A stretch of DNA of 64,000 nucleotides, taken from contig JADJSV010000017.1 of the NCBI GenBank assembly GCA_016711505.1, positions 372,001-436,000 on the forward strand. The letters are read 5' to 3'. Source of the stretch: Bacteroidota bacterium. Its GTDB lineage: Bacteria; Bacteroidota; Bacteroidia; AKYH767-A; 2013-40CM-41-45. Made by a program: the position numbers and the translations under genes. The notes under the pieces are model-generated. The model was not told the DNA's origin. It ran no database searches and worked only from the letters and a program-made list of their open reading frames with translations. Within the stretch, counting starts at the first letter, position 1, and the number at the start of each line of letters is the position of its first letter. Shown piece after piece: positions 55,231-64,000 of the stretch.

Positions 55231-58151
55231 TTAAATCTCAACTTCTACCCTTGTTCCCGTTAAAGTACCATTTTCCGAGCGCAGATCGCGGTATTCTGCC
55301 TTGATATTCTTCCTGAAAAGCTTGTTATATGCCTCTATCCGCTGGAAAATGATCTTCGTTCCCCGTGATTCATGCGGCTCCCGGTTTTTGATGTTCCACT
55401 CTTTTGCTTCTTCGAAACCGATTCCGTTGTCTTCAATTGCTATCAATAAGTTCTCCCCTTTTCTGCGGATATCAATTACGATCTTCCCTTTACCTTTCAT
55501 CTTAGAAATACCATGCTTGATGGAATTTTCTACGAATGGCTGCAATAACAACGACGGCAATTCATAATCGGAAAGTTCTATTCCTTCTTCAACATCTATC
55601 CTGAATTCAAAACCGCTTTCAAATTGCTGCATTTCCAGTTCAACATAATTGCGAAGTGAATTCAATTCGGCTTCAAGTGATACTACTTGCTTATCGGAAT
55701 TGTCAAGAACATATCTCACCAACTTCGAAAATGAAGTCAGATATTTTTCTGCCGACTTCAGATCATGACTCTGCATATAAATCCGGATCGAATTCATGAC
55801 GTTGAAAATAAAATGCGGATTCATCTGAGCACGGATTGCAGTCAACTGCAAGGAAGCCTGCACTTGTTCATTCTCCAGCTTTTCTCGTAACTTTCTCAAC
55901 TGACTTTTGTAGTAAAAGAAAACTATTGCAGTTATTAAAAGTGAAATTCCAACTTTAAACCAGACCGATTGCCACCACGCCGGACGAATTACAAAATTGA
56001 AATTTGCTGAAGCATCGCTCCACACGCCTGATTTATTCATTGCCATTACACTGAAATAATAATTGCCCGGAGCAAGCGATAAAAATTCAACTTCGCGATT
56101 CATCGTTGTTGAAGTAATGGTGTCTTTGTCGTGAATCAACAAATACTTGTAGGTTATCTTTTCAAAACTCTTAAATGAAATTGCATTAAAACTGATCTGC
56201 AGATTATTTGAATCGTGTGGGAAGATCATGTTCTCAAATCCAATGATCTTCTTTGTATTCATCTTAATTGATGAGATGTAGATCTTTGGTGAAATTGTAT
56301 TTGTGAAATCAGCAGTTGCTGAGAAAAAAGAAATTCCTGAATTGGTTGCAACGTAAACTGTATCATTCAATACAGCGATCTCACTGATCTCATCATTCAA
56401 CAAACCATCGCTGTGATGGATATTGGTGATCTTATACGCGATGGAATTCAGATCATCGAACTCTATATGACTTACTCCTTTATTTGTTGCTACCCAAACT
56501 TCATTTCCGGAAACTGTCATTCTTCCCACCAGATTACTTGCAAGGCCTTTGGTTTCATCAACTGAAATTACAGAGTCGTTTACTACGAACAAGATTCCCT
56601 TTCCTTTTGTTGCAAACAATAATTTATTTCCGATATGTTTAATGTCGTCGACACGTACTTCGTCAAATTCCTTTTTATATGGCGTCTCCCGTTTAGTTCT
56701 TTCATCATAATAAAAAACCCCACGATTACAACCTATGAGTAAACGTCCATCATTTGTTTCAACAATGGTATTGACCCGTTGGGAAAGCAAATCGCTGATA
56801 TATATCGAATCAGATTTAATAGAAAGTATAAAGGATGATCCTGCGGCATAAATGTCGCCATTTTCTTTTCTGAAATATTCCGTCTTTACACCTATCGGAT
56901 TACGGATCTTATAAACATTATACTTCCCTCCAATAATACTTCCTGCATAATACCTGCTCACATAAATTGCAGGATCCCCCGCAAAAACAGTCAGGTCTGT
57001 AATCGGTAATTTTTTTGCAATATCAGTTTGTTCGTAAATCGTTTTTACTTTCTGATTCTGCATTTCAAGAATTGCACCGGTCCAGCAACCAATATAAAGC
57101 TTGCCTGTAAGATCAGTTGCCAGACTAGTTGGTTTCTTTATTGAATCAGAAAACTCAATGCTTTTTATCTTATCGTCCGGCAAATAGAAAACTCCATTCT
57201 CCAGTGTTGTGAACCAATATCCATTTTCATTATCCTGAAAAATTGCTGAGATCATATTCCCTTTCAGAAAAAGTCTTGAATAATTTCTCCAGTTATCTTT
57301 GTCATAGTAAAAAGTCCTTCCTCCGATCCTACCCACAAATTCTGATTGTCGTCTTCGAGCAAGGCAAAAATACTTCCCGCCAATGTAAAGAGCTTTTCTA
57401 CCTTACCGTTTTTATCGACAAAAAACGCAGAGCTGCCGATTGAAAAAATTACTTCATCCGTACTCGTGCGACGAAAACAAAGTCTTCCGAATTCACTCGT
57501 AACTATTTCATACTGCCATTTCTTTTCTCCAAAACGATGATTCACGAAAGCTTTTGTACTGTTTCCATTTACACCAAGTATCGACGACACATGGTAATTC
57601 CCCGGAAATTCGTTGATGTAATAATTTGAATCTATCTGAAATCCTACTGAGTCGATGAAATTATACTTTCCGCCACTGTCGATAGAAAATGTTCCTTTCC
57701 CCCTGAATGAAACAACAACTTCCTGCAAACTGTCGACATAAAAACCATTTGGAATTTTGTTCTGTGAATTTTTCAGTAGAAAATCATTGTATTGATAAGG
57801 GATTATTTTCTCATCCTGAAAATAAAATACCCTTCCGGAATAAGTGAACATCCACAACCGACCACTGACATCTACATGCAGATAAAAAACAGTATTGTCT
57901 GTTAAGCCATCTTGTGTAGTGAATGTCTTGAATTCATATCCATCGTATCTGACCACACCCCTGTCTGTTCCCAACCAGATGTTTCCATAATTATCCTGTA
58001 TTACCGAATAAAGTTCGCTGCTCGATAATCCTTCTTCCGTAGTAAAATGCTTGAACAAAGGAAGGGCGTCCTGAGCCGCTACCCGGGTAACCAAGGCGAA
58101 TTTCAGGCAAAAAAGCACAAACAAAATCCCAAGCCTCGCAGTTGACGACAT
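55231..58151 (-). CDS. reg_prop sensor histidine kinase, LytS-type (one frameshift)
   Basis: About 970 residues. A signal anchor (ILFVLFCLKFALVT) leads to a periplasmic two-component regulator propeller with blades such as IWLGTDRGVVRYDG and WVATNKGVSHIEF. A Y_Y_Y-type Ig domain follows (YKYLLIHDKDTI, APGNYYFSVMAMNK), then one membrane helix (VGISLLITAIVFFYY). The kinase part has the LytS-type His motif AQMNPHFIFNVMNSI and a C-terminal ATPase with IEDNGIGFEEA. A shift at the A5 run 57309-57313 splits the frame; one added base joins WVGSEEGLFYYDKDNW. With the LytTR regulator downstream it forms a complete system. The signal may be a surface or periplasmic ligand, but is unknown. Confidence 0.88.
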
Positions 58152-58225
58152 AAAAATTGTCTTTGCGTAAATATGATGAAAAATAAGATGTAAGTCAACA
58201 CATGGATTCTATCGGTGGATTAAAA

Positions 58226-58336
58226 ATCCATAGCTCGATAGCACAGGATCACAGATCCTGCGCAACAACATCCACAGCTCGGTCGCACAGGATCAAAGAG
58301 CCTGCGCAGCATTGTCCACAGTTCGGTAGCAATGGG
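58226..58336. repeat. Short tandem repeat, ~44-bp period
   Basis: Two and a half copies of a unit containing CCACAGCTCGGTCGCACAGG. Within each unit AGGATC and GATCCT-type arms form a small hairpin (AGGATCACAGATCCT in the first, AGGATCAAAGAGCCT in the second). It lies between the kinase start and the GNAT stop. Confidence 0.72.
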
Positions 58337-58421
58337 TTTAAAAAAAATGAAGCAACTTTCATGGCCGAATCACCTTCACTTTTCATTTCTTCTAATCGAG
58401 TAGTATAACTCATCCAGCATT

Positions 58422-58883
58422 TCACCATTTTTCAAAAGGGTTTTTTTCAAACTTACATTCAAATTTAAAACCGGATTTTTCTAAGACGCGTTGTGAAGCA
58501 ATGTTTGTTCCAAAGGGACGGGCGAAAATTCTGGTGATGTCGTAGGTCTTGAAACCGAAGTCAACAATCTGTTTGATTGCTTTTGTAATAATTCCTTTGC
58601 CCCAAAAAGGTTCTGCAAGCCAGTAACCCAATTCGGCATTCATTCTTTCAATGTCTTCTTTGGGATGCAAACCAATTCCGCCGACTGCTTCACCATTTAC
58701 ATCGATTGCAAAAATGTGGATGGGATCATCTTTGGTTGAGAAGGCAATGAAGGCTTCTCCATTTTCTTTTGTGTAAGGATTTGGAAATTTATCAGTCATA
58801 AATTTCGCAATGTTGATGTTGTTGGCGTACTTAACCAGACTGTCTATGTCTTTTGTATTCCAGGGGCGAAGGGTGAAATTCAT
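58422..58883 (-). CDS. GNAT family N-acetyltransferase
   Basis: A 153-residue acetyltransferase of the RimJ/RimL type. The acetyl-CoA loop region is LAEPFWGKGIITKAIKQIVD (residues ~90-109), preceded by the strand AVGGIGLHP and followed by ITRIFARPFGTNIASQRVLE and KSGFKFE. These are the usual GNAT motifs A and B. Such enzymes acetylate protein N-termini, antibiotics or small amines; the acceptor is not predictable. The start at 58881-58883 gives MNFTLRPWNTKDID, a normal family start. Confidence 0.9.
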   Translation of the reverse strand: MNFTLRPWNTKDIDSLVKYANNINIAKFMTDKFPNPYTKENGEAFIAFSTKDDPIHIFAIDVNGEAVGGIGLHPKEDIERMNAELGYWLAEPFWGKGIITKAIKQIVDFGFKTYDITRIFARPFGTNIASQRVLEKSGFKFECKFEKNPFEKW

Positions 58884-58949
58884 TTAGCAAAGAAAAACAA
58901 TTCTGCGCCAAATCTGCGAGATCTGCGGGAAAATTTTTCTGTGTTTTTT

Positions 58950-59092
58950 TCTCCCGCAGATCACGCAGATCACGCAGAAAATCCGCAGAAATTCCTGCGG
59001 AATTATTTTTTATCTATTTCATTTACGATCTCGCAGAGATCTCTGCGGATTTTCTGCGTGATCTGCGAGATCTGCGGGAAATTTTTGTGTGT
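58950..59092. repeat. Long inverted repeat, CGCAGA family B copy 3
   Basis: Left arm CCCGCAGATCACGCAGATCA then CGCAGAAAATCCGCAG; right arm CTGCGGATTTTCTGCG then TGATCTGCGAGATCTGCGGG. One mismatch breaks the stem. A lone right-type arm (AATCTGCGAGATCTGCGGG) precedes it at 58910-58929 and a weak arm (CTCGCAGATTTATCGCAG) follows at 59110. Confidence 0.85.
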
Positions 59093-59131
59093 TTTTTTTC
59101 TCCACATAACTCGCAGATTTATCGCAGAGGA

Positions 59132-60695
59132 TTATTGCTTTATGACTTTCCCAATCCGCACTCTGCTCTTACTTGTCATCCTCAAGAAATATATACCTGA
59201 CGAAAATTTCTCAAGATCGATTTCATTGTTAGCGGAAGTGACCTTCGTAGTTTGACAGAGTCGACCATTTGAATCAAAGATCTGCAACGTTGCAGTTTCC
59301 CCATCAGGAATTTGCATCAGATGAATTGAACCGGATGTCGGATTCGGATAGATGCCAAGATGAGTTTCATATGGATCAGTAATATCACTCGTCAGACACC
59401 AGAAAATCTCTACAGTTGTATCGCTGAAACTTTCGCTCATCAGAAAATGATACTGTGAAAAATCTGTTATGCCGAATTGAGTGATCGTATCCTGATACGT
59501 CTGAAGACCATTACCCATATGAGCAAAGAAATTTACCCAGCCGATCTTATTTGAAATTGTATCGCCTTGCGGACTGACGATCTGCACTGACGGATAATTC
59601 ATATGTGCGAAATTTCCGTTGAAGATCCTTACATTAATATAGATTGGATTTAAGGTATCATACCAGACACTGTCTACACATACCAGGGAATAATCAACAG
59701 GCATTCCCGCTACGAAAGGATAATCAAACTTGATAAGATCTGCACTTGAGATACTGTCTTCCAGAATATATATTCCGGAATCATCGAAAGCCATGTCAAC
59801 AGGAAACTCCTGAACCGAATTCGAATTGTAATCGCCAAACCAATTCTGATTTCCCATTACATCGAATGTTGCAACTCTTACATTGTTATCAATTGGTCCT
59901 TGTATTGCGCCTGCGATAAGAATGTAATTCTGACTAAATAAAGAAGACGATATCCTGTAACTGTCCAGACCATTCATCGAACGCTGCCATTCAAAATCAC
60001 CATTGTAATTATACTTGTACATAGAATCATTCAAGCCGATTGCAATTATATCCTGATCCCAGTCAACGATCAATTCAACACTGATATCACCAAACGGTGG
60101 ACAGACAGCAATATCCGGTTTAATCCAACTGAAAGTACCTGAACTATCAAACCGAACCAGATTGTAGGTTCCATAATTATTTATCAGATAAATATTATTC
60201 TGGTAGTCGATAGCTATATGCGCAGCATCAATTGTGACTGCAGTAAAATTAACAGATCCGTCCGTGTTATATCTGATCAGATTAGTTGCGCCGGCAACAA
60301 GGGAAGCGACAACACGACCTGCATTGTCAACTGCAATAAAATTAGGAGCAATCACCTACAGACCATTGTTCATTTCCAAACAGATCAAATACAGCTATTC
60401 CTCCTTGTCCTTTAAATAAAGTAAACTGTTTTTCATATCATTTGATGAAATGAAGAAAGCTGAGTATATTGCCATCGGTATTGAACTTTCGTAAATATAT
60501 ACTCTTTTCCGAAGAGCCTGATTGATAACAGAGCGTCACAACATTTCCAAAAATATCCACTTCCGTTTTTACTGGAAAAAGATAACTACTATCTGGCAAC
60601 GTATTCATTGTTTGCGTCCACAGCGGCGTGCTTTGCGCATTAACATTCATCTGAATGAAAATAGTGATCAGGGTTAGAAGTAATTTGTTTTTCAT
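59132..60695 (-). CDS. Secreted T9SS-type protein, propeller-like (several frame breaks)
   Basis: About 515 residues when read across at least three breaks between 60350 and 60470. The N-terminus MKNKLLLTLITIFIQMNVNA is a signal peptide. Blades such as RVVASLVAGATNLIRYNTDG and IALDYQN-like AIDYQNNIYLINNYGTYNL suggest a propeller. The C-terminal ~75 residues are a T9SS type A domain (HLGIYPNPTSGS). One added A near 60414 gives LLYLKGQGGIAVFDL, and removal of one G near 60358 gives WSVVIAPNFIAVD; the third break near 60455 is less clear. The many breaks in 100 bp make this either a poorly resolved stretch or a real pseudogene. Function is unknown. Confidence 0.68.
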
Positions 60696-60777
60696 AGGAA
60701 TTAAATTTTAACTGAGATTAATTTACAATACAATATTATTTCATATTGTTCATTCCGACAATGTCAATTTTACGGCA

Positions 60778-61668
60778 TCAATGGTACTTTTCGCGGATGG
60801 ATTTCCTGAACTGATCCGGAGTGAAATCAGTATTCGTTTTGAAAAATTTCGTAAAATAACTGGGATCATCGTAATTCAAGGCTGCAGCTATTTCCTTAAT
60901 GCTCTTTTCTGAATGATAAAGCAGTCTTTTTGCTTCGAGAATTATCCGCTCATGGATCAATTCACTTGCCGTTTTTCCGAGTTCCTTTTGCATCGTATCA
61001 TTCAAATGTCCGGGAGTAATGTTTAATAATGCCGCATACTCGCTGACAGATTTATTCTCTGCAAATTTTTCTTCCACGAGCTTTCTGAATTTTCTTGTCG
61101 TTTCATTTTTCACTCCATGCTTTTCACCGGAAGGAACCTGATTCAGATATAATCTCCTGCATGAAATTAAAAACAAAGACATCCAGGAAGCGATCACCTG
61201 AATTTTATCTGAATGCTCTGAAGCATATTCTTTCTGAATCCGCTTAATGATGTCGTTAATTTCGCTTACGTTTTCTGTATCTTCCAGACGAACAATTGGA
61301 GTTGATGATGGATTTATAAAAAACGGCAACGTTTCAATGAACATCGAACTTGCTGCGCGATCAAGGAAAAAATCATCAGTAAACGAAAGCACATATCCCG
61401 TAACTTTCGGATCTCTTCTCAGTAAGTGCACTTGTCCGGGTGATACAAAATGAATTGAATTTTTCTCAATGGGATACGATTGAAAATCGATCTCATGACT
61501 TCCACCCGAACCATTGAAAAATAATACTTCAAAATAATTATGGCGATGCGGATGGCTGGCATCATAAGGGTTGTAGCTCTCTTCCAGCTTTGTGAATTCA
61601 AATAAATGATCCTTGTGGAGACTTTTATTGAAATCGAATGCGGGTATGTTTTTCTTTGAAATCGACAT
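60778..61668 (-). CDS. AraC family transcriptional regulator
   Basis: A 296-residue regulator with the same layout as the AraC gene at 44165: a cupin sensor (HPHRHNYFEVLFFNGSGG, FVSPGQVHLLRRDPKV, residues ~38-105) and a C-terminal pair of helix-turn-helix motifs (SVSEYAALLNITPGHLNDTM, SIKEIAAALNYDDPSYFTKF) ending TDFTPDQFRKS. The HRHN and PGQVH residues suggest a metal-free effector pocket. The start at 61666-61668 gives MSISKKNIPAF. It is divergent from the Kelch gene at 61743, so regulation of that gene or of itself is possible. Confidence 0.9.
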   Translation of the reverse strand: MSISKKNIPAFDFNKSLHKDHLFEFTKLEESYNPYDASHPHRHNYFEVLFFNGSGGSHEIDFQSYPIEKNSIHFVSPGQVHLLRRDPKVTGYVLSFTDDFFLDRAASSMFIETLPFFINPSSTPIVRLEDTENVSEINDIIKRIQKEYASEHSDKIQVIASWMSLFLISCRRLYLNQVPSGEKHGVKNETTRKFRKLVEEKFAENKSVSEYAALLNITPGHLNDTMQKELGKTASELIHERIILEAKRLLYHSEKSIKEIAAALNYDDPSYFTKFFKTNTDFTPDQFRKSIREKYH

Positions 61669-61742
61669 ATTTTCAAAGATATTAATTCATTCCTTTGAAT
61701 TAAATTTTTCATTGCTAAATTTATCGTTCAATTGATACAGAA

Positions 61743-64000
61743 ATGAAAATAATACTCCTTATTTTAACATTTATCCTCCTTCCTTTTTTAGGAATTTGCC
61801 AAGGTACATGGACCCAGGAATTAAATTTTCCCGATTCCGGAAGAAGTATGGCTCTTACAACTACTGTTGGCGATACCGGTTTTATGTTCATGGGATACAA
61901 AGGCGGTTCCTTTTCCTATGCAACCTGGTTGTATGATCATTCAGCAAATTCGTGGACACAAAAAGCTCCGTTTCCCGGAACATGGCGAACCGGTGCATTT
62001 GTCTTTGCATTGAATGGAAATATATTTATCGGTTGCGGAACCGATTTTAATGGAAGTAATTGCAAGAATGATGTCTGGAAATATAGTATTGCAACAAATA
62101 CATGGACTTTAAGTTCGCCCTATCCGGCGGATAATAGAGAAGGTTTCGCATTTTACACATATAACAACAAAGGATATGTTGTTTTCGGAAGAAGTAATTG
62201 TTCGATTTCTCCTTCGAGTAATTTTTATGAATTCGATCCCATTGGAGAAACGTGGACTGCATTAACACCATATACTTTCCGGGGGTGGAACAAGCATCGC
62301 TGCAGTTTATGACAACAAAGTTTTTTTTCGGAATAGCGGAACCAGTTTTGTTCTTGTTTATGATTTGATCACCAATCAATGGGAAAATACCTATCCAAAT
62401 GTTCCGAATTACCCGGGTAACAATACCACTGAAAATCTTATTGTTTCCGGAAACAATCTCTTTGAATATACTTACGGTTTCATGATCTATTACCATCCTG
62501 CTTCCCGGACATGGTTAAATTATTCAAGTTCTTATAATGGCGCTCCTCACGAAGATGCATCGATCATGGTGTTTGGCGATACAGTTAAATTTCTCTGCGG
62601 AAAAATTCCATCTACAAATAATCACACAAATGATATCTGGAATTTTTATACTGGGTGTACGTCAACGATAAATGCAGAAGTTACATCAGTAGATTCAACA
62701 TACTTCGGTGCAACTACTGAACTTCAAAACACATCAGTCGTAACTCCTGCAAACTTTGCTTATACATATCACTGGCAGGTTGACACATTAGTTGCAGGAT
62801 GGCTTTCGGGCGACACTTCTTTTATTCCTAACCGATTCGGCAATGTAGACATTCAATTGATTGCTGATAATGGTGCTTGTGCCGATACATTTACAAAAAC
62901 GATCTATGTCAATCCGGGAATGTGGTCGCCTAAAACTATTCTTCCCACTGAAGTAAGTGCGCGTTCGGAAGCCATCGTTTTCCCTATCGGAAATTTTGCA
63001 TACATGGGATTCGGTCGCGATTTTGAATTGAATGCACTTAAGGACTTTTACAAGTACGATCCTGCAACTCAACGCATCACTAAATTAAATGACTTTCCTG
63101 ACAGCGCAATGAGTTTTGTAAATGCAATAACACATAATGGAAAAGGATACATTCTTGGTGGTAGTACCGGTAACTTCCCGTACAAGTCGAATAAGTTTTA
63201 CGAGTATGATCCAATAACCGATTCGTGGACACAACTTCCGGATTTCCCGGGTCCGTCCAGAGCTTCTGCACTGACTTTCATTATAAACAACGAACTTTAT
63301 TTATGTCTTGGAACCACAACAGAAATATATAAATATAATTTTTCTACTTCTACCTGGACGCAATTATCCTCACACCCGCAGCTTAATAATGCAAATCATG
63401 CCTTCACATATAATGGTAAAGGGCTGATCATGATCAATGCAAATACATTGTCACAATTATGGCAATATGATCCTGGCACTGATTCATGGTCTGTTCTTGC
63501 AACGAACTTTCTACCTGAAAACCTCTCGGGCGTTTCTGCTGCTTTGGTCGGAAATAAAATCTGGATCGGTTATGGAAAATCCAGCGGCACTTCTATTCTC
63601 TCTTACCGTAATTCTACAGTCTTCTATGATCTGATTTCTGGACAAACTACGCCTGGACCTTCAAGCTTTGCAATTGCCAATTCTTTTCCTCAAAGAATTA
63701 ATGCAACTTTCTTTCAATTGAATGGATATACATATAGCTGTTTTGGAAAAAACAATTCCGGATGCGATCGTATTATATCCAGATTTGAACCAGATGCATG
63801 TGTTAATATTCCTATGTTTTACCCCGATGATAAAGATGAAGCCGGAATTGGTATACCAATTCGTGTGGTTAATACTTCCAATTTATATTTACCTCCACTT
63901 CAATCATCGTTTCAACTTCTGACAGATGGTATTCAGACAGCTTCAGGAATTACTCAATTTGATTATTACATGGACTTCAGAATTTGTGGCGAACACAAAA
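61743..64000 (+). CDS. Kelch-repeat secreted protein (3' part outside window, one frameshift)
   Basis: More than 750 residues, running off the right edge. Signal peptide MKIILLILTFILLPFLGICQ. The first part has Kelch blades (NGNIFIGCGTDFNGSN, KYSIATNTWTLSSPYP, EFDPIGETWTALTPY). A shift at the G5 run 62281-62285 breaks the frame at 62312; removing one G gives TPYTFRGGTSIAAVYDN and the frame stays open to the end. A PKD-like segment follows (FAYTYHWQVDTLVAG), then a second set of blades (DFYKYDPATQRITKLNDFP, FYEYDPITDSWTQLPDFPG). The C-terminus cannot be seen, so a T9SS domain is expected but unproven. Kelch propellers usually bind other molecules. Confidence 0.8.

Noticed and set aside
57264..57340. 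Programmed frameshift in the histidine kinase gene.
   Set aside because: No slippery heptamer with a downstream structure is seen, and the same type of homopolymer break occurs in many unrelated genes.

Overview
The window comes from the chromosome of a member of the Bacteroidota. At least nine secreted proteins end in a type IX secretion (T9SS) type A sorting domain (a YPNP or FPNPF motif followed by about 70 residues). Other lineage marks are LytTR/LytS-type signalling with a reg_prop propeller sensor, PorT-like and alginate-export-type beta barrels, and a promoter of the TAnnTTTG type. It is AT-rich. I see no rRNA, tRNA or CRISPR array.

Layout. 1-12,300: an ABC-F ATPase fragment, a dipeptide epimerase, a T9SS endonuclease I, a cyclophilin, a fibronectin-III T9SS protein, a DUF2185 protein, a methyltransferase, an OsmC protein, a double thioredoxin-like protein, a T9SS protein and a zinc metallopeptidase. 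12,300-18,540: a thioesterase and three further T9SS cargos, including a serine hydrolase and an intradiol-dioxygenase-like protein with a Tat-like signal. 18,540-32,573: one 4,677-codon gene for a giant Cys-rich adhesin holding PKD-like and SprB-like modules and four tandem units of about 460 residues. 32,600-41,840: an AT-rich accessory island. It starts with a transposase remnant and simple repeats, continues with a tight four-gene operon (winged-helix-like protein, AAA-like ATPase, small protein, PIN nuclease), and ends with an array of nested palindromic elements framing cassette-like genes. 41,840-51,480: a secreted M64 peptidase, AraC regulator plus SDR, CPBP/DUF4386/beta-barrel genes, and a three-gene redox/outer-membrane operon. 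51,480-64,000: a delta-60-repeat T9SS protein, a reg_prop histidine kinase with LytTR regulator, a GNAT enzyme, another T9SS protein, a second AraC regulator and a Kelch protein running off the end.

Two features cut across the window. First, three families of long imperfect palindromes occur, two of which keep pairing between their arms while the sequence changes. Second, at least nine genes are broken by single-base length changes, mostly in homopolymers, while both sides of each break remain fully conserved. This looks more like consensus error in the assembly than gene decay, so I annotate those genes across the breaks.

The best candidates for new biology are the four-gene ATPase/PIN operon (33,506-37,006) and the nested-palindrome array beside it (37,081-41,812), whose outer arms carry matches to the integron attC core motifs.
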